A DNA stretch of 64,000 bases, taken from NCBI GenBank assembly GCA_031363055.1, contig JANLTP010000070.1, positions 1 to 64,000 on the forward strand, read 5' to 3'. This DNA is from JANLTP01 sp031363055 (GTDB lineage Bacteria > Pseudomonadota > Gammaproteobacteria > Burkholderiales > Burkholderiaceae_E). This document shows positions 1 to 6,963 of the stretch, one piece after another (the stretch's first letter is position 1; the number at the start of each line of letters is the position of its first letter). Under the pieces are notes generated by a model. It saw nothing but the letters and a program-made list of their open reading frames with translations. It did not search any database and had not been told where the DNA came from. The translations under genes and the position numbers were made by a program.

Positions 1-383
1 ACGCGCAGCGTTGATACGCGAAACTCCAACGGTACCCACTGGCTGCCGTGGCGCGGCAGATAGACCGTACCGGCTGGCACCACGCCGGTTGCGAACGGGG
101 TGCCGAATAACTCGAGATCGGCGCGCGTGTTGGTGAGCGGCACATCAACATCATTCGGGTTGCGAGCCTCGAGCAGCACTTCGAAGCGCACCTCGGACAG
201 CCCGAAATCTTTCAAACCAATCTCGGCAACCGAAATATCAGGCGGCAGCAAGTTTGGCGGCGGCAAGGTTGCGCAAGCGGCGAGCATGCCGAGGCTGAAA
301 GCGAGCACGGCCGCCCTTCGGGCGCGACCGATTAGCGTGCGCTTCAATAGCGTGAACTTCAATAATCTTGTCTGATGACTCAT
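1..383 (-). CDS. LEA14-like (LEA type 2) lipoprotein, N-terminal part, cut by window edge
   Basis: The frame starts at an ATG at 383 on the minus strand and is still open at base 1, so about 127 N-terminal residues are visible. A basic start and a hydrophobic stretch end in a lipobox, LAAC, with the lipidated Cys near residue 37. A Pro-rich linker follows (LPPPNLLPPD), then the start of a LEA type 2 domain with its typical ARNPNDVDVP segment. Family knowledge: these are water-stress/LEA14-like proteins, in bacteria usually small envelope lipoproteins of unclear role. An envelope location is inferred from the lipobox. No neighbour beyond the edge can be seen. Confidence 0.75.
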   Translation of the reverse strand, partial: MSHQTRLLKFTLLKRTLIGRARRAAVLAFSLGMLAACATLPPPNLLPPDISVAEIGLKDFGLSEVRFEVLLEARNPNDVDVPLTNTRADLELFGTPFATGVVPAGTVYLPRHGSQWVPLEFRVSTLR

Positions 384-837
384 CCTGACTCCGGGCCGCG
401 AATACGAACGTCGCCGACGCAACGCGCCTGCATTCATGCAAACGGCAACTTGTAGTTCGAGGTTGACTGCGCGGTTACCGGACACCGGTTGCGAGACTGA
501 GATACCTGACGCCAAATACCGGACTCCAAGTACTGCTAGCGAAACGGCAATCCTGAAAATACCAATTACGACCTCAATATTGCGCCCGATCTACCCTAAA
601 TTGGGGATTTCTTTCATTCGATTCCGATCTACGATCAAGGACTGCGACTGGTAGGGACGTGTCAAGAACCCGCGAAGCAGCGACTCGGGCCGGGCGAACG
701 TTTTGACGTCGGGTAGAACGAACTATTTGTCACGTTATATGACAATTGTTGACTTTAATAAATTTCGCAGGGAAACTGATTTCAGACCTGTTCGGACCGC
801 GGTCTCCCGACCTTTCTTTCATGATCTGCACCGCCCG
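384..837. other. Intergenic region between divergent genes
   Basis: This 454-base stretch separates the minus-strand lipoprotein from the plus-strand cyclase gene and should hold both promoters. Short open frames here look like chance. The last 140 bases are AT-richer than the surroundings and carry an inverted repeat at 727-745. The cyclase frame is open back to a TTG at 703, but the codon use of 703-837 looks non-coding. No RNA gene or mobile element is visible. Confidence 0.6.
727..745. promoter_or_regulatory. Inverted repeat upstream of the cyclase gene, possible operator
   Basis: TTGTCA and TGACAA form perfect 6-base arms around a 7-base spacer, in the AT-rich leader about 95 bases before the preferred ATG. 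The site lies where a repressor or activator of the cyclase/PAP2/S8 unit might bind. This is inference; there is no adjacent regulator gene and no second copy was noticed. Confidence 0.3.
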
Positions 838-2607
838 ATGAGCTCTGAGCTGCGCCGAGAATCGATCACCATCATGTTTGCAGATGTGGTGGAATTTGTC
901 CGCCTGATCGAGGCCGATGAGCACAATATGGTGCTGCGTGCTCTTGCATTGTTCAAACACGTCGCCAGCGAAGTCGTCGTGCCACTCGAGGGCACCATAC
1001 TCGAAACCCGTGGCGATGGATTGCTGATCCGCGTGGTCAGCGCGGCGGCAGCGGCGCAGTGCGCATTCCGGCTTCACGAGGCGGCCGCTCGCGAATCGGC
1101 CGCCCACCCCGGCGAGGCGGTCATTCAGCTTCGTATCGGTATTCACAGTGCCGAGGTCTTCACCGATGACCAGGGCGTTTACGGCTCGGGCGTGAACCTG
1201 GCTGCCCGCATCGCTTCACTCGCAGGTCCGGGCGAAACCGTTGCCAGCGGCGAGGCGCGTGATGGCGTTGTCGCCGGGCTGGACGCCGAGATCGAGGATA
1301 TGGGCGACTGTTTCCTCAAACATGTCGCTCACCCAATACGCATGTTTCGGCTGCAACCGGTTGGCTCGATCCGTATCGTCGCGAACAGTGACGACCCGGC
1401 ACCCGAGACGCGCACGCGGCCCTGCCTGGCCGTTATTCCTTTTGCTTGCGCCGGCAACGCCCCTGAGTCGGGCGCCATCGGCGATCTGATCGCGCAAAGC
1501 GTGATTCATGCGGCGTCCCGATCGAGCAACTTCAATGTCATCGCGTGGCTTTCGAGCAAGGTGTTCGCGAACCGCAGCCTGTCGGCAAGGTCCATCGGTG
1601 CGGCGCTCGAGGCCGACTGGATCCTGACTGGCTCGTGTTTTCTATCAGGCAAGAAGTTGCTGGTCCAGGCCGAACTGATTCGGGTCTCCACCAACCTCAC
1701 CGAGTTGTCCGAGCGGATCGTCGAAGATGTCGACGACCTGCTGCAAACCGAGAGCGCTATTGCCGGTCGGTTAGCGACTGTGACGGGCTTGCACCTGGCC
1801 AATGTCGAGGCCGCGCGCGTCGCCCGACACCCCTTGCCGACGCTGGAGAGCCACTCGTTGCTGGTCGGGGCGGTCGGTCTCATGCATCGTAGTGGGCCAG
1901 CGGAATTCCTGCGCAGCAAGGACGCGCTCGAGCATCTGATGGAGCGGCACCCGCGCATGCATGCGCTGCGCCCCTGGCTGGCGAAATGGTATGTCATGCG
2001 AACTACGCGGGGTCTGCAGAACGATCCAAAAGAGTCTGCTCTGCGTGCCCTCGAACAGACCGCGCGTGCGCTCGATGCCCGACCCGATGACACGTTCGCA
2101 TTGGCCGTTCAAGGCTTCGTGCATTTCCATTTGATGCGCGATGTCGACACTGCCGCGCGCGATCTCAATGCGGCCGTTCTCATCGATCCGAATGACGCGC
2201 TGGCATCGATATTTTCGTCAGCGGTCATGAGCGCCAAGGGCAAAAAAGACGAGGCCTGGGCGCGTGCCGAACATGCGATGCAACTATCGCCCTTCGATCC
2301 ACTGCGCGCCTACATGCGAATGATCGCAGCGTCGTGCGCGCTATCGTCGGAAAAATATCAACAAGCTGCGCAATTGGCCAGAGACTCGGTCCGCGAGTCG
2401 GCCTCGCATGCGGCGAGCTGGCGGACCTTGATCATTGCGCTGGTCGGTAACGGCGAAATCGACGCCGCTCGCGACGCCTGCAAGAACCTGATGCTGCTGG
2501 AACCTTCATTGACGATCAGTACCTATCAAGCTCGTCTGTCGTTACCCGCAGAGCAAGCGAGAAAAGCCGTTGACGCGCTACGCAGGGCAGGCGTTCCACT
2601 CCAATAA
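838..2607 (+). CDS. Class III adenylate/guanylate cyclase with TolB-like and TPR-like regions
   Basis: The 589-residue protein opens with a class III cyclase homology domain (about residues 5-165). The two metal Asp residues are visible in FADVV (D16) and RGDG (D60), and the transition-state loop as GVNLAARI, so it could make cAMP or cGMP. Next comes a region like the TolB/FlgO-type linker found in such cyclases (CLAVIPFA, about 200-330), then a long helical, TPR-like C-terminus. No signal peptide or clear membrane segment is seen, so it is probably cytosolic. The start is uncertain: the frame is open to a TTG at 703 and an ATG at 739, but 838 directly precedes the domain. The next gene begins 24 bases after the stop, behind a good ribosome site, implying one transcript. 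Confidence 0.82.
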   Translation: MSSELRRESITIMFADVVEFVRLIEADEHNMVLRALALFKHVASEVVVPLEGTILETRGDGLLIRVVSAAAAAQCAFRLHEAAARESAAHPGEAVIQLRIGIHSAEVFTDDQGVYGSGVNLAARIASLAGPGETVASGEARDGVVAGLDAEIEDMGDCFLKHVAHPIRMFRLQPVGSIRIVANSDDPAPETRTRPCLAVIPFACAGNAPESGAIGDLIAQSVIHAASRSSNFNVIAWLSSKVFANRSLSARSIGAALEADWILTGSCFLSGKKLLVQAELIRVSTNLTELSERIVEDVDDLLQTESAIAGRLATVTGLHLANVEAARVARHPLPTLESHSLLVGAVGLMHRSGPAEFLRSKDALEHLMERHPRMHALRPWLAKWYVMRTTRGLQNDPKESALRALEQTARALDARPDDTFALAVQGFVHFHLMRDVDTAARDLNAAVLIDPNDALASIFSSAVMSAKGKKDEAWARAEHAMQLSPFDPLRAYMRMIAASCALSSEKYQQAAQLARDSVRESASHAASWRTLIIALVGNGEIDAARDACKNLMLLEPSLTISTYQARLSLPAEQARKAVDALRRAGVPLQ

Positions 2608-2631
2608 TTCGAACAATTCGGAAGGTGTTGT

Positions 2632-3795
2632 ATGAGTAGCTATAACGGCGGGTACAACGGCGGCTACAACGGTGGTTATAACGGCGGGTATAACGGAGGC
2701 TACAACGGCGGATACAACGGTGGCTATAACGGTGGTTACAACACGGGCGGCCATCCTGAGTTGACCGCCGCGCTGATCACCAGCCGCGAGGGCATCGTTG
2801 AGCCCGCTGATTTGCACTGTTATCGATTTGCCCAGCATGCGAACCTTGAGGTCGGTGCCGTCGATGAGCGTGCACTGCGCTGGGACGCGGGCGTGCGGCT
2901 TCATATCCTGATTCAGGACGTACTGAGTTCGGTCATCGTCAGCGCCGATCCGAAACGCAACAGCGTCAAGCTCAGCGCTCGTGGCAACGCGGCACGACGA
3001 CATGATCTCGTCGTGCTGAAGCGACCAGCGCCGACTGACTTCGAGCGAGAACTCAGCGAGGTGCTGGCGGCGGCCGAGCTTCGCGGCGAGCGCTTCCCGG
3101 AAATTGTCAGTCAAATCGAAACCTCCTGGCCGTTCTGGCATTCGCTGGTGCCGCTGCGCGCGACGCGAATGACCCAGACCCAGGTGCTGCTCGATCTCGG
3201 CGTTGAGCTGTGCACCTACATTGGCATGCGCTTCAAGAACGACTTTGCCTGTTACCGGCCCAGCGAATATTCGGCGCAAGTACAGCCCGTCATTCCGACC
3301 CCGGGTCACGGTACTTTCCCGATGGGCCACGCCGCACAGGCCTTCGTGGTCGCGCGACTGCTGCATTGGTTGATTCTGAGCGCACGACCGAGCGCCAACG
3401 CCAACGCTGCGCAGGATGCCAGCCTGAGCGCGCTGATCGTTCAGTGCTATCGGCTCGCTGAACGCATCGCCTATAACCGGATTGTCGCGGGTGTGCACTT
3501 TCCGACCGATCTGATCGCGGGCGCGCGGCTCGGTATTGCGATTGCCAATCACCTGTTCCTCGCAGGCACTGCCAACGCAGGGTCTCAGACGCCGATCAGT
3601 CCGGTCGACTCGTCCCGCACCGACGTCTGGATGAATCTGAATTTCGACGCGGCAATGGCCGACGTGAAAATAGCAGACGTGAAGACGGCAGAGCCAGGCG
3701 ATGCCTCCAGTTTGCTGGGACAGGCCGTCCGTTTTGCGCGAAACGAGTGGGCAGTCGTCGCACCAACCGTCGCGAAAATGAAGTCCACGATATGA
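2632..3795 (+). CDS. PAP2/vanadium-haloperoxidase-fold enzyme with N-terminal YNGG repeats
   Basis: This 387-residue protein begins with eight YNGG units (residues 4-35) and a final YNTGG. The C-terminal half carries the PAP2 oxyanion-binding signature: KX6RP at K202/R209-P210, a FPMGHA variant of the PSGH motif with H233, and RX5HX3D at R283/H289/D293. Family knowledge: this site binds phosphate in phosphatases and vanadate in haloperoxidases; which applies cannot be told from sequence. The usual Ser of PSGH is Met here. No signal peptide is evident, so the soluble haloperoxidase-like branch is more likely than a membrane lipid phosphatase. A ribosome site (GGAAGG) precedes the ATG, and the stop overlaps the next start as ATGA. 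Confidence 0.78.
   Translation: MSSYNGGYNGGYNGGYNGGYNGGYNGGYNGGYNGGYNTGGHPELTAALITSREGIVEPADLHCYRFAQHANLEVGAVDERALRWDAGVRLHILIQDVLSSVIVSADPKRNSVKLSARGNAARRHDLVVLKRPAPTDFERELSEVLAAAELRGERFPEIVSQIETSWPFWHSLVPLRATRMTQTQVLLDLGVELCTYIGMRFKNDFACYRPSEYSAQVQPVIPTPGHGTFPMGHAAQAFVVARLLHWLILSARPSANANAAQDASLSALIVQCYRLAERIAYNRIVAGVHFPTDLIAGARLGIAIANHLFLAGTANAGSQTPISPVDSSRTDVWMNLNFDAAMADVKIADVKTAEPGDASSLLGQAVRFARNEWAVVAPTVAKMKSTI
2641..2751 (+). repeat. In-frame 12-bp tandem array encoding (YNGG)8
   Basis: Eight 12-bp units (2641-2736) are followed by a variant unit with an extra codon. Third positions differ between units (TAT/TAC; GGC/GGT/GGA/GGG) while the peptide YNGG is unchanged. That pattern points to selection on the peptide, not a very recent slippage event. 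Confidence 0.95.
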
Positions 3796-5831
3796 GCCGA
3801 TCGCCGGTGAAGAATCTGCGGCGCGTGACTCTCAATTCGACCGCGACTGTCAATTCGAAGTTGCGATTGCGGGATCCGTATCTTGACATCGCGCAAGCGA
3901 CCGGCTTCGCTGATTACCGAATCGAAGGCAATCCGATCGAGGGCGATCAGATCGAGGGCAATCGGATTCCGGTCATCATCGAACTCGTTCCCCACGAAAG
4001 CTTCGCTGCCCTGGCGGCTGAACTCGGTACTGCCGGCCAACTCGAAGCCGCCTATGAAAGTTTCTCGAACGACTTTTCCTATGTCACCGCGAAAGTTACA
4101 CCGCCGGGTCTGAAGGTCCTTCAAAACAGCGTGCATGCCGCACGCTTCGAATTGGCCGCTCAACTTCGTGCCGCCAGGATGCCCGCTCGCCGACCGCCCC
4201 TTGAAGATGGCACAGGCGATACAACCAGAACAAGCGGCAAAAGCGGCGCTCAGCCGGAGGAGCGCCAGCGAAAAAAGGTGCTGCTCGCGATGATCGACAC
4301 CGGTTGCCCCTTCGCACATCCGTTGTTACGTGAGCGAGACCCGCCTGGCGGACCTGGGCGGACGCGAGTTAGGGCTCTTTGGGATCAGGACGACGCGCCG
4401 GACTTCGCCGAATTTTCTGAGTCACCGACCGGGTTTTCGTATGGCGCGGTGGCGCACCGTCATCATCTTGATAACGCCATTGCAGCCGCTCAAGGCGATC
4501 AAAAGCGCTGCTATGAGTTGGTCGGTTACCGGGAAATGAAGCGATTGGGATCGCACGGTTCCCATTCCCTGGGTCTGATGCTCGGCTACGGACAATCGCC
4601 GGGGTACGGTCAATCGCAGGCCTCACGACAGCCACAAACGTACCAAACTTACCAGGCGTATCAGGCGTACCAGACGCAAAACGGCGATGAGCCAGATATC
4701 GTCTTTGTTCAATTGCCCAGACCCTTGCTGTTCACACCGTCGAAGGCAGTCCTGGCGCGCTACCTTCTGGACGGCTTGATCTGGATCGCCAGTCAGCGAC
4801 GTGACGGCGAAGAGCTCATTATTTCAATCGGTCGCGGCTCGCCCCTGGGTCCGCATGATGGCAGCTCGATCATGGAAACCGCCATCGATCAATTCACGCG
4901 GTTGATGGCCGACCATCTGAAGGGGATTTACATTGCGGCCGGCAATGAGTTCGACTCCGAACTGCATTTCGAAGTCACGGCCGCACAGTTTGACGCAACT
5001 CCCATTCCGAATGAGACAAGACTGACCTCAGTGTGTTCTGCCGAAATGCTGTGGCGCGTTCTGCCCGGCAGCGAGGTACCGGCAATCATGGAGCTCTGGC
5101 TGCCAACGGACGACACCGGCTCGGTCGATATCGACATACGCCTTCAATCACCCGATGGCCAAGTGGTATTGACGATTCAGCCCGATACCCACGCGTTCTG
5201 GCCTTCGGCCAAGGCGTGTATCGCAGCCGCGAGCTTCGTTCACTGGCAGGGCGATCGATCGCGGCTGTGCTTGTTGCGTCTCGCACCCTCAAAAGCTTTT
5301 GGCTTGGCGCCGGGCTGCCCCGCCGGCGACTGGAAGCTGACGTTATCGGCGAAGCGGCCCCTGCCAGGCTCGGCACACGCCTACATCGGCCGGGTAACGC
5401 CGACCTTTGGCTACCCGACTCGCGGCCAACAATCGCATTTCGTCAACCGAACGGCCGGAAAAACCCGCGCGCAAAACGCCAAGGGTACCTTGCAAGGCCT
5501 GGCGACGGCCCACGGCGTGTACTCGTTTGGGGGCTATGTCGGTGATCCCAAGTATCAAAGGCCCGCGCACTACACGTCGGCCGGCCCTTCCAGAAACAAT
5601 TTACTGCCGGGGCCTTTCGCGTCGGTCATGACCGATAACGGCAGCATGTTGCGCGGCCGACGAAGTATCGGCAATCTGGGTGGCGCGACTTTTCGGATGG
5701 ATGGGACAAGCGTCGCCGCACCGCTGGCTGCGTACCACGTTCACCGACAATCGCAGTCAGGCATTGCGCCGGTCGAGTTGCCATCGAACGATCGGACCCG
5801 CCTCGGGGCCTACTTGATTCGAGACAGGTAA
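3792..5831 (+). CDS. Subtilisin-like serine protease (peptidase S8 family)
   Basis: The 679-residue protein has a complete subtilase triad: D169 in AMIDTG, H255 in GSHGSHS and S640 in GTSVAAP. The oxyanion Asn is in IAAGNEF. About 150 residues precede the catalytic Asp and could be a propeptide or adaptor region. They include three IEG(N/D) units. A Tyr/Gln-rich linker (GYGQ then TYQ/AYQ units) follows the His motif at about residues 265-295. No export signal is visible, so it may act in the cytosol. The start is the ATG of an ATGA overlap with the PAP2-like gene, implying translational coupling. Substrate is unknown; the repeat-bearing neighbour is a candidate by association only. Confidence 0.85.
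   Translation: MSRSPVKNLRRVTLNSTATVNSKLRLRDPYLDIAQATGFADYRIEGNPIEGDQIEGNRIPVIIELVPHESFAALAAELGTAGQLEAAYESFSNDFSYVTAKVTPPGLKVLQNSVHAARFELAAQLRAARMPARRPPLEDGTGDTTRTSGKSGAQPEERQRKKVLLAMIDTGCPFAHPLLRERDPPGGPGRTRVRALWDQDDAPDFAEFSESPTGFSYGAVAHRHHLDNAIAAAQGDQKRCYELVGYREMKRLGSHGSHSLGLMLGYGQSPGYGQSQASRQPQTYQTYQAYQAYQTQNGDEPDIVFVQLPRPLLFTPSKAVLARYLLDGLIWIASQRRDGEELIISIGRGSPLGPHDGSSIMETAIDQFTRLMADHLKGIYIAAGNEFDSELHFEVTAAQFDATPIPNETRLTSVCSAEMLWRVLPGSEVPAIMELWLPTDDTGSVDIDIRLQSPDGQVVLTIQPDTHAFWPSAKACIAAASFVHWQGDRSRLCLLRLAPSKAFGLAPGCPAGDWKLTLSAKRPLPGSAHAYIGRVTPTFGYPTRGQQSHFVNRTAGKTRAQNAKGTLQGLATAHGVYSFGGYVGDPKYQRPAHYTSAGPSRNNLLPGPFASVMTDNGSMLRGRRSIGNLGGATFRMDGTSVAAPLAAYHVHRQSQSGIAPVELPSNDRTRLGAYLIRDR
3921..3965 (+). 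repeat. 15-bp in-frame array encoding IEG(N/D)x units
   Basis: Three diverged 15-bp copies (ATCGAGGGCRATC-like) lie in the N-terminal region of the S8 protease and encode IEGNP, IEGDQ and IEGNR. Confidence 0.85.
4638..4676 (+). repeat. 9-bp in-frame array encoding (T/A)YQ units
   Basis: Four 9-bp units (ACG/GCG-TAY-CAR) lie between the His and Ser motifs of the S8 protease. A closely similar unit recurs inside the biotin carboxylase gene at 34262. Confidence 0.9.
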
Positions 5832-5834
5832 ACG

Positions 5835-5866
5835 GGTTAATCAATTAATCGTTTAATTGCTTAATC
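5835..5866. repeat. 8-bp tandem array just after the S8 protease gene
   Basis: Four diverged copies of an 8-bp AT-rich unit (GGTTAATC, AATTAATC, GTTTAATT, GCTTAATC) begin four bases after the TAA stop. It is one of many short arrays at gene ends in this window. Confidence 0.75.
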
Positions 5867-5896
5867 GCCCGCCGGGTTCTGGTCGAACGATCGTCG

Positions 5897-6265
5897 CTAA
5901 CCTGAATAAGCATGTCGCTTGAGCGCCCCCAGGGTGACTACCCGTAGCGCACGCTCATGGGTGGCCTCCAGCACCACCGGTGGCGCGCAGCCGGCTTCAT
6001 AAGCTTCCAGCCAGCGGGCTGCGCACAAGCACCAGCGATCACCGGCTTTCAGGCCTTTGAATCGATACTCGGGTCTAGGTGTGGACAGATCGTTGCCGTG
6101 GCGAGTCGAGAATTCGAGGAACTCGGCGCTGACCCGGACACAGACCGAATGATTGCCGCGATCCTGCTCGTCGCTATTGCAACAGCCATCACGAAAGAAC
6201 CCGGTCACGGGATCGTAAGAGCAGGCCTGCAGGACACTGCCCAGTACGTTGGTACCTTCACTCAA
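5897..6265 (-). CDS. DUF2237 family protein
   Basis: This 122-residue protein matches DUF2237: an N-terminal NVLG.LQACS..PVTGFFRDG segment with paired Cys (GCCN), a central H-S-V-C-V-R.S.EFLEFS segment and a C-terminal KAGDRWCLCAARW.EA block. Length is normal for the family. No function is established, though the conserved Cys suggest metal or thiol chemistry. It is divergent from the LiuR-like regulator, and the operator-like palindrome at 6333 lies in the shared intergenic region, so joint control is possible. Confidence 0.88.
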   Translation of the reverse strand: MSEGTNVLGSVLQACSYDPVTGFFRDGCCNSDEQDRGNHSVCVRVSAEFLEFSTRHGNDLSTPRPEYRFKGLKAGDRWCLCAARWLEAYEAGCAPPVVLEATHERALRVVTLGALKRHAYSG

Positions 6266-6332
6266 ATGGGTCGCTCCCTGCTTTCGTGCTCAATCGGCCC
6301 CGCTTCATTCGGGCCTGATTCGCGTTTACTCA

Positions 6333-6361
6333 TTGACGTTTACGTAAAGTGTAACTAGATT
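6333..6361 (+). promoter_or_regulatory. Sigma70-like promoter with embedded LiuR-type palindrome
   Basis: TTGACG (6333-6338) and TAGATT (6356-6361) are 17 bases apart, a good -35/-10 pair. The -35 and spacer hold a 16-base near-palindrome at 6333-6348 made of TTGACGT and ACGTAAA halves around TT. MerR-family regulators bind symmetric sites in promoter spacers, and ACGT-cored palindromes have been described for LiuR. It precedes the regulator gene by 54 bases and so suggests autoregulation. Confidence 0.55.
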
Positions 6362-6415
6362 TCGCGTTGGGATCGTTTCGTCAATGCAATTCCCGTGCCT
6401 TTTTACACCTGATTC

Positions 6416-6802
6416 ATGCCCAATTTTTCGATTTCCGAGCTCGCCCGCGAATTCGACGTGACTGCTCGAACCATCCGTTTTTATGAGGATCAGGGGCTAT
6501 TGGCGCCCAAACGCACGGGTACGGGCGGGCGCCAACGCGTCTATTCGCAACGCGATCGTACCCGCCTGAAACTGACCATACGGGGCAAAAGACTCGGACT
6601 GTCGCTGGCTGAAGTCAAGGCTCTGGTTGACATGTACGAGTCGCCCGCCGACACGGCCTCACAGCTCAAACGGTTTCTGGCGGTGCTTTCCGAGCATCGT
6701 CGGGTGCTGGATGTGCAGTTGGCTGATTTGCGCGAAACGCTGGGCGAAATTGACGCCCACGAGGCGCGCGCCCGTGCCCTGCTGATCGGGATCAAAGCTT
6801 GA
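6416..6802 (+). CDS. liuR: MerR-family regulator, LiuR-like
   Basis: The 128-residue protein has a MerR winged helix at the N-terminus (ISELAREFDVTARTIRFYED, then GLL.P.R...GRQRVY) followed by a helical dimerisation coil to residue 125. It lacks the Cys pairs of metal-sensing MerR proteins. LiuR is the known MerR-type regulator of leucine/isovalerate degradation in proteobacteria. Isovaleryl-CoA dehydrogenase lies 3.4 kb downstream and the methylcrotonyl-CoA carboxylase genes 24 kb downstream, which supports this name. A palindrome in its own promoter suggests autoregulation. The effector would be an acyl-CoA or related intermediate; that is inference. Confidence 0.78.
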   Translation: MPNFSISELAREFDVTARTIRFYEDQGLLAPKRTGTGGRQRVYSQRDRTRLKLTIRGKRLGLSLAEVKALVDMYESPADTASQLKRFLAVLSEHRRVLDVQLADLRETLGEIDAHEARARALLIGIKA

Positions 6803-6822
6803 CCCCGCCAAACCTGCGATGT

Positions 6823-6882
6823 CTGCTGACCCATCTGATGACCCGTCTGATGACCCATCTGATGACCCGTCTGTCGACTCAT
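6823..6882. repeat. 12-bp tandem array (5 copies) downstream of liuR
   Basis: Units CTGCTGACCCAT, CTGATGACCCGT, CTGATGACCCAT, CTGATGACCCGT and CTGTCGACTCAT lie head to tail about 20 bases after the stop of the MerR gene. The outer copies are the most diverged. Confidence 0.92.
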
Positions 6883-6963
6883 TAACTTTCTCGTGACTCA
6901 TGAAAATCTTGAATCTACTGATCCATGCGGCCTTGCAAGACGGCCGGGCTACACAATAGAGCC

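Noticed and set aside
703..837. Extended N-terminus of the cyclase from TTG 703 or ATG 739
   Set aside because: AT-rich codon use, an inverted repeat in the stretch and the domain beginning right at 838 argue for a leader; not excluded.
2578..3552. 324-residue minus-strand open frame opposite the PAP2-like gene
   Set aside because: It is a shadow of the repeat-bearing PAP2 gene; its Val/Ala repeats are the reverse reading of the YNGG array.
6823..6882. Repeat arrays considered as CRISPR
   Set aside because: Units are 8-17 bp, directly adjacent with no spacers, and no cas gene is present.
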